NCBI RefSeq assembly: GCF_021869535.1
Contig: NW_026262690.1
Coordinates: 60,582,995-60,646,994 of the forward strand
Length of the DNA: 64,000 bases
Source: Mytilus californianus
Lineage: Eukaryota > Mollusca > Bivalvia > Mytilida > Mytilidae
Reading direction: 5' to 3'
Shown piece by piece: positions 46,248-57,705 of the stretch (positions are counted from its first letter, which is position 1; each line of letters opens with the position of its first letter). The notes below the pieces were generated by a model. The model was not told the DNA's origin, searched no databases, and saw only the letters and a program-made list of their open reading frames with translations. The position numbers and the translations under genes were made by a program.

Positions 46248-48133
46248 ATAAACTGCTTCGCTGAGCGCAGCTGGATACGTCTGCAGAGGTCCAACCCTGA
46301 ACAGTTGGGGCAAAAATGAACACAATATTCCAGCATGATACAGGTCTGAATTTGGATTGTATTAAATATTTGACATATAGGTTTCTGAATAAATGTAATC
46401 AAAGAATTTGAAATTGGTTATATGAATTGAATTTATATTCAATTAAAGATTTCTTGCTGTTGTGCAATACACTGTGCTATTGCGCAATACTTAGTAAATC
46501 TGTTGTCAGACTATAAACAATTAAAGTTTAGTTAATTCTCAATGTCATATTAGAAATTTATGAAAATGCAAAGGGAGCTTACATCAATAGACATAAACAA
46601 TTCACCAAAGTTTCATGAGAATTGCTGACAGCATTTTTGAGTTATTGTCCGAAAACTGGAAAATCCCCCCTTTTTTAATGAATAAAACCCAATAACTCAG
46701 AAATATAAAATGTAAAATTTATAAAATTCTTAATGGAGCTTACATCAATAGATATAAGCAATTCACCAAAGTTTCATAAGAACTGCTGAAAGCATTTTTG
46801 ATTTTTTGTCCCAAAACTGGAAAATCCCCCTTTTTATACGCCCGTTTACGGGACGTATTATGGTATACCGTTGTCCGTCCGTCGTCAACATGTTGGATAT
46901 TAACTCAAAAAAGCTTTAACCAATTTGCATAAAACTTTGGTGAATTGTTTATATCTATTGACGTGAGCTCCCTTTCTTTTTTTATAAATTTTAGATTTTA
47001 CGTTTCCAAGTTATGGGGTTTTATTCATTAAAAAAAGGGGAATTTTCCAGTTTTCAGGCAATAACTCAAGAATGCTTTCACCAACTTGCAAGAAATTGTG
47101 GTGAATTGTTTATATCTATTGACATGAGCTCCCTTTTGATTTTTATAAATTTAAGATTTTACGTTTCTGAGTTACAGGGTTTTATTCATAAAAAAAGGGG
47201 GATTTTCCAGTTTTTGGACAAAAACTCAAAAATGCTTTCAGCAGTTCTTATGAAACTTTGGTGAATTGTTTATATCTATTGATGTAAGCTCCCTTTAGAA
47301 TTTTATAAATTTTACATTTTACATTTCTGAGTTATGGGGTTTTATTCATTAAAAAAGGGGGGATTTTCCAGTTTTCGGACAATAACTCAAAAATGCTGTC
47401 AGCAATTCTCATGAAACTTTGGTAAATTGTTTATATCTATTGATGTAAGCTCCCTTTTGATTTTCATAAATTTCTAATATGACATTGAGAATTAATTGAA
47501 CTTTATTTGTTTATAGTCTGAAAACAGATTTACTAAGTATTGCGCAACAGCACAGTGTATTACACAACAGCAAGAAATAATTCAATTCATATAACCAATT
47601 TCAAGTTCTTTGACTAGATTTATTCAGAAACCTATAATATGTCAAATATTTAAATACAATCCAAATTCAGACCTGTATCAAGCTTGAATATTGTGTCCAT
47701 TTTTGCCCCAACTGTTCAGGGTTGGACCTCTGCGGGCGTATCCAGTTGCGCTCAGCGAAGCAGTTTATTTATGAATAAAACCCTGTAACTCAGAAATGTA
47801 AAATCTAAAATATATAAAAATCGTAAGGGAGCTCATGTCAATAGATATAAAACAATTCACCACAATTTCTTGCAAGTTGGTGAAAGCATTCTTGAGTTAT
47901 TGTCCGAAAACTGTAAAATCCCCCTTTTTTTAATGAATAAAACCCCACAACTCGAAAACGTAAAATCTAAAATTTATAAAAAATGAAAGGGAGCTCACGT
48001 CAATAGACATAAACTATTCACCAAAGTTTTATGCAAATTGGTTAAAGTGTTTCTGAGTTAATGTCCAACATGTTGACGACGGACGGACAGACGGACAACG
48101 GTATACCATAATACGTCCCGTAAACGGGCGTAT
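46248..48133 (-). mobile_element. E-family element split by another E
   Basis: Reverse E: on the + strand it begins AATAAACTGCTTCGCTGAGC and ends ACGGGCGTAT at 48133. It is interrupted at 46836-47769 by an E in the opposite orientation. Joined across the gap the body units are continuous. Confidence 0.82.
46836..47769 (+). mobile_element. E-family element, complete, inside a reverse E
   Basis: 5' ATACGCCCGTTTACGGGACG, units, ATTGCGCAACAGCACAG, the 3' module, GCGGGCGTATCCAG, a variant hairpin starting GTTGCGC, and AGTTTATT. Length 934 bp, close to the other complete E copies (940 and 944 bp). Confidence 0.88.
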
Positions 48134-48688
48134 AAAAACAGTGAATTTTGCATACTTTGAAACAGTTGCAATAAGAATTTATCAAACTTCATAAAGGCGT
48201 ATTCTTAACTTTAGAGGTGTCAGGCAAAAGATTCAAAATCAATAAAAGTATAAAACCGAATTCCTAAGTGTGAACATTGCACTATCAGTAGAAGTAATAC
48301 TCAGTTACAAGATATATTTATAAACACACTATAATGATAACATTTCTGATTCTACAAACCATTGTAAAACCCATGTTTTCTTCTATGTAAAATTTCTCCA
48401 TTTTTGTAAATTTATATACAAATTTTATTGAGATATTTATAAGATGTATACTACCAGTGCAAAATAATAAGTAAATAATGCAGTGAAGTATATACGTCAA
48501 TGAAAAGCTGATACAATGTGGTCCCAGGATATAGCTTATGGAACTTCTCAGTTTTACACACCATTTTTAAGTACATCAAATAATGAAAAATTTGCTAACA
48601 TTTATCTTGGCAGTACACATAATTAGTTTCAACATATTTTCTTGTGGAATCTTGTTTTAAAAATAAAAACAAATATAAAAATCAAAAC
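48134..48688 (-). other. ADPGK 3' untranslated/flanking sequence
   Basis: Sequence downstream of the ADPGK stop on the - strand. It is AT-rich without recognised repeats. A reverse-complement AATAAA at about 48424-48429 would give a ~260-base 3' UTR, but no transcript end can be seen in sequence alone. Confidence 0.4.
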
Positions 48689-49359
48689 TTAATTGACTTG
48701 TACCAGCAGACCAGCTGATGAAATGTTATCGCCTCCTCCAGCTGTCTGTTTTACCTGAGTACACACCAACACAGGAGCAACACAAATCTGATAATCATCT
48801 TCATCCCAACATGACACAGGACGTTTCTCATGTACTGGAATTCTCGTGGAACTAGATGATATACTAGATGAGAATGAATCATCCAACAATAGCTTAGACT
48901 TTTGTGTGTGTATGTAGTTTGATCCACAAACATGTCGATGAGCTGTCAAAGAAGCTTTAGCTGTAGCAGACATTGTGTTTTTCCAGGAGGAACCTTTGGT
49001 TGTCAATATGGCTTGGTAGGCAAGAGTGTGGACATGAAGACGTGTTAATTTTCTTTTTCCATCAGTTTCCTTTGTATCTTTCAACAGCTTGTATACTTGT
49101 CTCATTTGGTCTAAAACAGAAGCCACTCTTGGGTGGGCATCAGACAGGAGAGAAACATTTCCATACTGTAATATATTGACAAGGTTTGGTAACTCTTGCT
49201 CATTCATACCCAGTGAATCTGAATACTCAACTACTGTGCTAATTATTTTCTGTAACAGTACAGGATCAGAGAATGAAGCCATTTCAAAATGTGTGTTAAT
49301 TTTCCTAGGTAAAGTTGCCAATAGTGACCTCAATTTTCCAAGTCTGGATTCCATTTGAC
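48689..49359 (-). CDS. ADPGK: ADPGK terminal exon with catalytic motif and stop
   Basis: Large last exon, 222 codons plus TAA. Blocks in order: QMESRLGKLRSLLATLP, FEMASFSDPVLLQKI, SLGMNEQELPNL, KLTRLHVHTLAYQAIL, then APVLVC and TAGGGDNISSAGLLVQV near the C-terminus. NEQE is the metal/phosphate-site motif of ADP-dependent kinases, and GGGD carries the predicted catalytic-base Asp (GxGD in the family). The stretch from about exon residue 150 to 190 is Ser-rich and unlike vertebrate ADPGK. The acceptor is TTATTTTTCAG. The four exons give about 364 of roughly 490-500 residues. A reverse-strand AATAAA near 48424-48429 is a candidate polyadenylation signal. Confidence 0.95.
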
Positions 49360-49886
49360 CTGAAAAATAACACAATGAATTTATTCATCACATTGGGCTA
49401 AACTAGACTTTTAGACTAAGATTTAAAATATTTTATTGCATTATCAAATTTTTCCTGCAAAATGCAAACAAGCTATCATCTCACACTTCTTTAGTTATTG
49501 TGACTGTTTTCTATCTGACCTTTTCAATCAGTGTTTATCACTGATGAATGCACAGCTTTAAAAAATAAATGGAGAATGTGTCCCCATGGACACAGATGAT
49601 GCCATTGCTTGCATACAATGTTATAAAGGGAAATAACTCAAGAATGGTAAAAGTGACACTACCTAAATTTACCCTTGATCTGAGTTTAAGTAAGAGAACG
49701 GAAACGAAAAATTTAGCAATTTTTCCAATTTTAAAGGGGCATAACTATAAAACGGTTAAAGTGACTCCACCAAAATTCAAACTTGATCTGTATCTTTTGG
49801 TAATAAGCATTTTGTACAAGTTTCATAACATTTGGTTGAGGCAAACTAAGGTTGGAGAAATGAAACAAAAATATTCAGCAGTTTTT

Positions 49887-52166
49887 ATACGCCCGTTTAC
49901 CGGACGTATTATGGTATACCGTTGTTCGTCTCCCGGTCTGTCTGTCCGTCCTTCTGTCCATCTGTCCATCCGTCGTCAACATGTCTGACATTAACTCAAA
50001 AAAGCTTTAACCAATTTGCATAAAACTTTGGTGAATTGTTTATATCTATTGACGTGAGGTCCCTTTCGTTTTTTATAAATTTTAGATTTTACGTTTCCAA
50101 GTTATGGGGTTTTATTCATTAAAAAAAGGGGAATTTTCCAGTTTTCGGACAATAACTCAAGAATGCTTTCACCAACTTGCAAGAAATTTTTGTTAATTGT
50201 TTATATCTATTGACATGAGCTCCCTTTTGATTTTTATAAATTTTAGATTTTACGTTTCCAAGTTACATGGTGTTTTATTCATAAAATAAAATGCTCCGCT
50301 GGGCGCAGCTTGATACGACCGCAGAGGTCGAACCCTGAACAGTTGGGGCAAGTATGGACACAACATTCAAGCTTGATACAGCACTGAATTTGGATTGTGA
50401 TTAAATATTTGACACAGCATAGGTTTCTGACACAGAATGAATGTGGTCTAAGAACTTCAATTTTTTTAATTTACCTATTCAAACCATATCATTATTATTT
50501 GCTTTTATATATAAATCAGAAATAACCAATTTAAAATGGAAAATTTTAAAGAAAAAAAAAGGAAAAAAAAGGAAAAAAAATCCCTCCCCCAAATTTTTTG
50601 AACCCCCTTATGATTCATCACCCCCATACTCAATCCCAGCCTGCCCTTTGTGGTATGGTACCTTGCAGTAAAATTTCAGAGAGATCCATACACTTGAACA
50701 CAATTTATTGTCTGGAAACTAGAAAAATGCTTGTTTTTAGGCCCCTTTTTGGCCCCAAATTCCTAAACGTTTAGGGCAATTACCCCCAAACTCAAACCCA
50801 GCTTTCCCTTTGTGATATGGAATCCTGTAGTACAATTTCATAAAGATCCATACACTTACACACAAGTTATTGTCCTGAAACTAGAAAAATGCTAGTTTTT
50901 TGCCCCTTTTTGGCCCCTAATTCCTAAAATTTTAAGGCAATTCCCCCCAAAATTGATCCAAGCCTTCCCTTTGTGGTATGGTACCTTGCAGTACAATTTC
51001 AGAGAGATCCATACACTTGAACACAAGTTATTGTCTAGAAACTAGAAAAATGCTTATTTTTGGACCCTTTTGGCCCCTTATTCCTAAACGTTTTGGGCAA
51101 TTACCCCCAGACTCAATTCCAGCTTTCCCTTTGTGATATGGTACCTTGTAGTACAATTTCAGAAAGATCCATACACTTACACACAAGTTATTGTCATGAA
51201 ACTAGAAACATGCTTGTTTTTTGCCCCTTTTTTGGCCCCTAATTCCTAAAATTTTGAGGCAATTACCCCCAAAATCACTCCCAGCATTCCATTTGTGATA
51301 TGGAACCTTGTGGTACAATGTCAGAGAGATCCATACACTCACACACAAGTTATGTCTGGAAGTTACAAAAATGCTTATTTTTGGCCCCTTTTTGGCCCCT
51401 GATTCCTTAACTGTTGGTACCATAACCCCCAAAGTCAATCACAACCTTCCTTTTGTGGTATTGAACCTTATGGTAAAATTTCATAGAGATCCATTCACTT
51501 AAACTAAAGTTAGAGTGCGAAAACTAATTTGTCTTCGGACGACGACGACAGCGACGCCAACGTCATACCAATATACGACCGCAAAATTTTTTTGCGGTCA
51601 TATAAAAAGGGGGATTTTCCAGTTTTCGGACAATAACTCAAAAATGCTTTCAGCAGTTCTCATGAAACTTTGATGAATTGTTGATATCTATTGATGTAAG
51701 CTCCCTTTAGAATTTTATAAATTTTAGATTTTACATTTCTGAGTTGTGGGGTTTTATTCATTAAAAAAGGAGGGATTTTCCAGTTTTCAGACAATGAATC
51801 AAAAATGCTTTCAGCAATTCTTTTGAAACTTTGGTGAATTGATTATATCTATTGATGTAAGCTCCCTTTAGAATTTTATAAATTTTATTTGTTTATAGTC
51901 TGACAACAGATTTACTAAGTATTGCACAACAGCATAGTGTATTGCACAACAGCAAGAAATCTTTAATTGAATATAAATTCAATTTATATAACCAATTTCA
52001 AGTTCTTTGACTACATTTATTCAGAAACCTATAATATGTCAAATATTTAATTACAATCCAAATTCAGACCTGTATCAAGCTTGAATATTGTGTCCATTTT
52101 TGCCCCAACTGTTCAGGGTTGGACCTCTGCGGGCGTATCCAGCTGTGCTCAGCGAAGCAGTTTATT
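49887..52166 (+). mobile_element. E-family element split by a reverse A
   Basis: 5' ATACGCCCGTTTACCGGACG; E body to about 50286; A inserted; E body resumes GGGGGATTTTCCAG at 51608. It has a complete 3' end (TGCGGGCGTAT … AGTTTATT) at 52166. D sequence abuts both sides. Confidence 0.85.
50287..51603 (-). mobile_element. A-family element inside E, reverse
   Basis: On the + strand it begins AAAATGCTCCGCTGGGCGCA, followed by TACGACCGCAGAGG (3' end of A), then A body units. It ends TTGCGGTCATAT at 51603. About 1.3 kb, uninterrupted, with purine-rich AAAAAAGGAAAAAAAGG at 50555-50580. Confidence 0.85.
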
Positions 52167-52404
52167 CCATTTGTAAAGGGGCATAACTCTAGAACAGTAA
52201 AAGTGATTCCACCAAAATTCAAACTTGATCTGTGTCTTTTGGTAATAAGCATTGTGTATAAGTTTAATAACATTTGGTTGAGGAAAACTAAAGTTAGAGA
52301 ACGGAAACCAATTTTAGGACGTACGGACGGACGAATATACAAACGGACAAGGGTAAAACTTAATGCCCCCTCCGCCACGGCGGGGGCATAAAAACCAACA
52401 ACAT

Positions 52405-52745
52405 GTGCTCATAGGACACCATGCCCTGCTCCAACCATCAAATTTCCATGTTCAGTGAAACTGTGCAATCTTGGTAAAAACCTAAATTTGGCATATACAT
52501 ATTAAACAGATCACTTAATAAGGAACATGCGTTTTAAGTTTCAAGTTGATGTGACCACAAACTACCTTGAACCATAAATTTAACCTATCACATTTCCATG
52601 CTCAGTGAACTGTGAAAGCAAGGTCAAAACCCTTATTTGGCATATATATCAAATAATTCAATTGATAACAAATATGTGTACTAAGTTTCAAGTTGATGTG
52701 ACCACAAACTACCTAAAACCAAAACTTTAACCTACAATTCTTTTG
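52405..52745 (+). repeat. ~165-bp direct repeat, two units
   Basis: TTCAAGTTGATGTGACCACA followed by AACTACCT occurs at about 52539 and 52689, with CAGTGAA.TGTG and TTTGGCATATA upstream in each unit. A partial array in the ADPGK intron. Confidence 0.7.
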
Positions 52746-52817
52746 TACTTTAACCCAAAAAATTAACCTCTCAGGGCAGAAAAAAGGGTGAAATTGTAAT
52801 TCAAGTTAAATATCCAG

Positions 52818-53003
52818 TACTGTGGATTCACTTATTTTCGTGGGTACCAATTATTGTGGATATTTGTTTTCATGGTTTTGCTAAAGTCTGTACATAAGCC
52901 TTGTGAAAATTTGTTATTCGTTGAACATTTAAATTCCTTGTTCACCTTTTCCCACGAAATCCACAAAAAGTGGTATCCCACGAATAATAAAGAATTCACA
53001 GTA
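52818..53003. mobile_element. MITE with TACTGTGGATTC termini
   Basis: Left edge TACTGTGGATTCACTTATTT, right edge the matching AAGAATTCACAGTA, 186 bp. An inner pair ATTTTCGTGGG / CCCACGAATAAT is also inverted. TA lies at both edges. Found in the ADPGK intron. Confidence 0.78.
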
Positions 53004-53329
53004 TATAGCAAATTATTGTAAAATATCTGGGATAGGAAGTTGATACTTGAATCATTGTTTACATAACTACTGCCAGTCTACTGGGTATTTAACAACTGGT
53101 TTTAGAATTACTGTACTGTGTCTGGGGCATCATCTGTAGGGTTTGAAAAACTGAAGTATTGAGAGAAAAAAAACCTTCTGTCACACTATTCTAATATGGG
53201 AATAACAAATTCAATATCATATGTTGATTGTTCCACTTATATATCAACATTATCCACATGATATTTGTATACTAAAGAATTTGCAGCATGGCTGCACTTT
53301 TTTTTTGCGTTATTTTTTTCAAATCATAC
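53004..53329 (-). other. ADPGK intron sequence next to the donor
   Basis: No repeat or coding remnant recognised; AT-rich, with a T-run directly on the intron side of the exon at 53330. Confidence 0.45.
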
Positions 53330-53466
53330 CATTTTGAAAAGGAAAATTATCCATCATTTGTAATCCACCAACAACAAGTACAGAAGGATCAAACTTTATG
53401 ATTTCCTTTTCTAAGTCATCTACTGTCTCCAATAAAGGATTACTGTTGTCACTGTGAACTATAAAC
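53330..53466 (-). CDS. ADPGK: ADPGK exon
   Basis: 137-base exon: one base completes Arg, then FIVHSDNSNPLLETVDDLEK and FDPSVLVVGGLQMMDNF. The FI.S.D.SN and LVVxGLxMM blocks match the core strands of the ADPGK family. Acceptor ATTGAAG (a weak polypyrimidine tract), donor GTATGA after 53330, exit phase 1, which the next exon completes to Gly. Confidence 0.93.
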
Positions 53467-53517
53467 CTTCAATAAAAAAAATATACAACTCAATTATGAA
53501 TGATGTGACTGTTGTTA

Positions 53518-53710
53518 GTGGGGCTCATTTGGGTCTAAGCGTGACGAAGGATTTGCCAATTTTTTGTAAGCGTGACATGTGAAAGTCTATTTATCTTGCG
53601 TGAAAATGTAGTCGGGTGGTACACTTGAAAATACAAGCGCTATTATTGCAATGATAAGCGGGATATGGGATTCTGACAAAACAATAAGCGGGATCTGGGA
53701 TCAGACCCCC
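53518..53710. repeat. unexplained repeat with AAGCGTGAC and AAGCGGGAT phrases
   Basis: Two AAGCGTGAC copies (near 53536 and 53567) and two ATAAGCGGGAT.TGGGAT copies (near 53655 and 53682), in one intron and more GC-rich than their surroundings. Short direct repeats of an unknown element. Confidence 0.45.
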
Positions 53711-54353
53711 TTGTTAATGTTTAAAGTTCTTTTCAGTTAAATGCTTTTCCACATATTTCATTAATTTTTAAGATTTTTAAAAAGATTTTTTTCTGTTCAA
53801 AGGTGGCAACGAGGACTTCAACTAATAATTTTGGATATTGAACAATAATGCATTCATTAACAATTAATTTAATGTGTAAATTTACTTCAAATACCATTCA
53901 TTATATACTTTTTTCTGTATAAATAGGGGTTTTCAAGACAAAAAAAATCCCTCCATTCAAAATGGGGATACCTCATACAAAATTTGAAGAAAAATGGTAA
54001 AAGTTCTCAACAAAATGCTGAAGGAATAAAATATTTTCTAATATAAACCGAATTGCAAATTTGTGAACTTTGAAGCAAATATGCAAAAATCTTTTATCTG
54101 TAATTTTCTCTACATGACATATTTACACTACAATGTCATTAAATGTAATTAGATATCCTGCTGTTCATTTCGATTCCTGCATTTACAAGCTTGACCATAA
54201 TAACAGCCTCATAGGTTTATTTCATACATACAGTTGTATTATTTGCTGATTCATGCAAGTTATTTTCAAAAATGTACAAAGACTGCTTTTACCAAATTTA
54301 AAACCTTTATGTTATGATCAATTTTTTAAGAAGACTTTGCTACATGTACTTAC

Positions 54354-54450
54354 CTATTAGCTCTAGGAGAGGTAAATTTGCCCCATTTATCTCCTGTTTT
54401 GTATTCTAAAATTAAATGTATATCATCCTCTTCTAGAACATCTCCAAGTA
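54354..54450 (-). CDS. ADPGK: ADPGK exon
   Basis: 97-base exon encoding VLGDVLEEDDIHLILEYKTG then WGKFTSPRAN and the first two bases of an Arg codon. The (E/D)xxHLILEY and WG..(S/A)PRAN(R) blocks are conserved in ADPGK. Acceptor TTTTTTGTAG on the - strand, donor GTAAGT, and phases 1 in and 2 out match both neighbours. Confidence 0.93.
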
Positions 54451-54815
54451 CTACAAAAAATAAACATTATGTGTAACTTAAGGAAAAAAATGAAAATGAA
54501 TTCTTAATAAATAATAACCATGTCTTTCAATATTATTCTATTTTGGCAAGGAAATGAAATATAGCTGGAAAAAACAAAAAAACAATTTCATTTGTAAACT
54601 TTGTAATTTCAAACAAAGGCAATCATGCATGGCAATGCAAAGCAGATCTCCTTTTTGCCATCGCTATTATATTTATATTCATGTTGCATAACTCAAAAGC
54701 TTTTAGCATAATGCTATTAAGTGCCCTATATTATTTAGCTTCATAATAAATAGGTGGCACATCTTCTCATCATGAATGGCCATTGGATCAATTTTGATAA
54801 AAGAATGTAAAATGG

Positions 54816-55032
54816 TACTGTAGATTCATTATAATTCATGTGATACTCATTTTTTTTTTGGATTTCATGGGTAAAGGTGAACCATGAATTTAAATGTTTA
54901 ACAAAGTACAAATTTTCTTAAGGTTCGTATGCAAAAACTTTTGAAAAATCATGAAATCAAACATCCACTAAATTACAATTTTTACTCAATCCACAAAAAT
55001 AGGTACCCACGAAATTAAATGAATCCATAGTA
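54816..55032. mobile_element. MITE with TACTGTAGATTCATT termini
   Basis: Left TACTGTAGATTCATTATAAT, right AAATGAATCCATAGTA; the inner ATTTCATGGG / TACCCACGAAAT is also inverted. 217 bp; a diverged relative of the MITE at 52818, in the neighbouring ADPGK intron. Confidence 0.72.
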
Positions 55033-55930
55033 ATTCCTAGTCTCTAGTGCCTAAAAACTTTGACCATATTAATGCTATCAAATGTAGGTGACCATATGGG
55101 CCTCTTCTATAAAATAAGAGTTATGCTTTCTAAAAAATTACCTAGGGCTTGATCATATTTGATAAAGATTGGTCTCAAGTTTGTAGCTTTATGGTGCCTA
55201 CACCTTAACGGTGTCAATATTTTTTTACTTCTGACCTTAAAATTATATAGGACTCAAAATCAATTAACCTTCTCCCTCCTCCCCCATATTTTAAGGCTTT
55301 CATTTAATATACATTGTACATTTTTAACATGTATACATATTTATGCATTTCTATTAAATTTATTGTCTATTTCCTCAACATATGTACCTTTGTATTATTG
55401 TATACCTGTAATATCTAGTGTAACATTGTATCTACAGCGGGTTTTTGGAATAAAGTATATATATTATTTGAAGATTGGATTAAAGACTGGACTTTTTTGT
55501 TCATTTACTTGCAAGCAAGTAACAGAAGAATGGGCAAACACAATATATACATGTATCAAGTGGTGGATTCAGGACTTTCAATAAGTAAGGGGGCCTGGCA
55601 GTCAAAAATCTACTGTTGCATTACTTCAGTAATATAGTTTCTATGCTGACAGATGTTCATTCAGGCCATTCTGACCATATATTGTAATTTACTTTACTTA
55701 ATACGGGTAGATGTATTTTTGTTATTGAAAATCATTTCAGATTTTTTAATTAATTCTTGCTAGACTGTTAAAATAAAAGTTTTAGTATCCAAATTCAAAT
55801 ATATATCCTGTCTAATTTCCTATAGTTAGATGCAAATTTAAACACTGGCTGTACATTGTACAATAATAAAATAATACTGGCTAAATATTATATTAAATGT
55901 TAACATGGTGAATAAAGATATACTACCTAC
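55033..55930. other. ADPGK intron, no clear feature
   Basis: The 141-codon open stretch at 55159-55584 (+) is hydrophobic and AT-driven, with no motif I recognise. Otherwise unremarkable. Confidence 0.45.
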
Positions 55931-56121
55931 CATGTAAACTAGAATGAAGTGCCTTCCTGGTATCTTTTGATAATTTGGCAGCCAACAGAACTTCTGCACC
56001 TTCCTGAGCCAGTCTCTGTGCCATGGCAGGGGCATTTCCACCTATAGCTTCTTTGTAACCAGGTATTGTTTTAGCTGCTCTTGTTAACTGGTTAAATAAT
56101 GTGTCATTTCCAACATATCGT
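55931..56121 (-). CDS. ADPGK: ADPGK exon (substrate-binding region)
   Basis: Most upstream ADP-dependent glucokinase exon found, on the - strand. It encodes RYVGNDTLFNQL, an IGGNAPAMAQRLAQEG block and VLLAAKLS. The (I/V)GGNA motif with the following helix and VLL strand matches the glucose-binding region of the ADP-dependent sugar kinase family (ribokinase-like fold). The enzyme phosphorylates glucose using ADP and releases AMP; in animals it is usually membrane-anchored in the ER. The acceptor (read on the - strand) is TTTTAG, the donor GTAGGT after 55931, exit phase 1. The N-terminal exons, including any signal anchor, were not found between 56122 and 64000. Confidence 0.9.
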
Positions 56122-56265
56122 CTAAAATTAAATCATTGGAAGTTTTTATTAATTTTCCAAAATGCAGTTTATATCATGGATTTTTTTAAATATGATAAAA
56201 GATACAATGTATGGGTCAAAGAGCATTTTTTAAATTGTGCAAAAATGTCAGATTTTGTATAAAAA

Positions 56266-56725
56266 ATTAAGGAGATGTGGTATGATTGCCAATGAGACAA
56301 CTATCCAACAAAGTTCAAATGAAGTGGATGTTAACAATTATAGGCAATCGTATAGCCTTCAACAATGAGAAAAAAACCATAGCCCTGACATGAAAAATAT
56401 GAAACAATTCAATTGAGAAAACTAATGGCCTAATTTATAACAAAACAATTTACGAAAAACAAATATGACAGACATGAACAAACGACAACCACTGAACTAC
56501 AGGCTCCTGACTTGGGACAGGCACATATAGATTGTGGTGGAGTTAAACATGTTTGTGAGTGCTCAACCCTCCCCTTACCTGGGACAGTGGTGTAACAGCA
56601 CAACATAAGAACAAACTATCAATATCACTTGAAAAGGGCTCAACTCATCAGATCGATACAAAGCAGAAAATCATCTAACAAAAACACAGACCGGACCAGG
56701 TAGATTATTTTTTTGAAAAAACCAA
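56266..56725 (-). mobile_element. dispersed repeat related to the reverse-transcriptase element's tail
   Basis: On the + strand it begins with GATGTGGTATGATTGCCAAT, followed by GAGACAAC, GCCTTCAACAATGAG, GGCTCCTGACTTGGGACAGG, GTTAAACATGTTTGTGAG and CAACCCTCCCC, ending near GACCGGACCAGG. I recognise it as a repeat abundant in bivalves. It shares block order with 35754-36100. It lies in the region upstream of the ADPGK exons and has no coding capacity. Orientation is given as that of the related 3' tail. Confidence 0.65.
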
Positions 56726-57296
56726 TTATGTGTGATAGAAAAAAACACCAAAAAGACGATAAAGATTTGAGAAGATAGCTCTCATAGTGTGATTTCAGAA
56801 AATAAAAAGAAAATTTTGGTCACAGGACTTGTTTTTTAGCTACAAATCAATATAGGTAAATTAACTACACATTCCTTTTAGAAAGCAAGATTATTTGAGT
56901 TATCTCCCCTTATATAAATGGTTGAAATAAAATTGAACCAAACACAAATAATTCTGTATTTGTAATTAAAGACAAACTAAGAGATAAAACACATAATTTT
57001 CTTCATTCAGACTTGTTAGATGAAAAGTCTAACAAATAAATTACATTCCTCTCTCAAAAGTTGCATATATACATGTACATGCAGTCTCATCAAATATGTA
57101 GTCTGATTGTTTTTTGCCAATTTTACAATCCAAAGTGGGGAAGGATATCTGATCTACAAATGTACCTTAAATAAAAATAATTATACATCAACTTTATTGA
57201 CACTAAACCTGTCTATGTTTTTTGTACTTGACATTTTTGTCGCTAATTAGGCAGACTGGTCAGTCTGCTGTTGAGAAATTAATAATATATTATATA

Positions 57297-57425
57297 AATA
57301 ACACATAGCTGAGAGGGTAAAGGGCAGATTGTTATCCTTAGAAAACATTTTGAGGTGAAGCCAAGTTTGACAATGTTTTTTAGGGGTAACAATCTGGTCT
57401 ATCACCCCCTCAGCTTTGTGTTATT
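57297..57425. mobile_element. foldback element with ~50-bp arms
   Basis: AATAACACATAGCTGAGAGG … GATTGTTATCC … AAAACATTTT on the left is matched in reverse order by AATGTTTTTTAGG, GGTAACAATC and CCCTCAGCTTTGTGTTATT on the right. The arms are about 50 bp with some mismatches and the loop about 25 bp. Confidence 0.72.
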
Positions 57426-57612
57426 CAATTCATTGAATGTTCTGTTATTATTGTCTTTTAAATTTCAAAAAAATGTACATACATGTCACAGGCTCACAGC
57501 CATCCAAATTAAATAAAGGACAAAATTGATCATTAATTATAATAGCAATATGTACCTTTCTTTGTACATTGTACATGTATCAGCCATATCATTCATATGG
57601 AAGCAAGACAAG

Positions 57613-57705
57613 TCGCCCCCCCATAGGAAAAAGGGTTAAATCCCGTTAAATTTACTCCTGCCAACTCGCCCCACTTATGAAAAAGGGTAAAATCTGATTC
57701 CCTAT
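57613..57705 (-). repeat. inverted copy of a GGCGAGTTGGCAG repeat
   Basis: On the + strand: GGGTTAAATCCCGTTAAATT then CTGCCAACTCGCCCC and CTTATGAAAAAGGGTAAAAT. It is the reverse complement of the repeat at 59649-59775, 2 kb away, and may mark the opposite end of one DNA-transposon remnant. Confidence 0.6.

Larger units (their letters stand above)
49573..52389 (-). mobile_element. D-family element holding E holding A
   Basis: Reverse D: on the + strand it ends CGGCGGGGGCAT at 52389 (5' end of D) and begins at the GTGTCCCCATGGACAC hairpin (49580-49595) followed by GATGATGCC. It is interrupted at 49887-52166 by E. It lies in the ADPGK intron between the last two exons. Confidence 0.8.

Noticed and set aside
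48973..49358. Forward-strand open frames opposite the ADPGK last exon
   Set aside because: Antisense shadows of a well-supported coding exon; no domain and no splice partners.
55159..55584. 141-codon open frame in an ADPGK intron
   Set aside because: Hydrophobic and AT-driven with no recognisable motif. It lies on the opposite strand to the host gene with no supporting signals.
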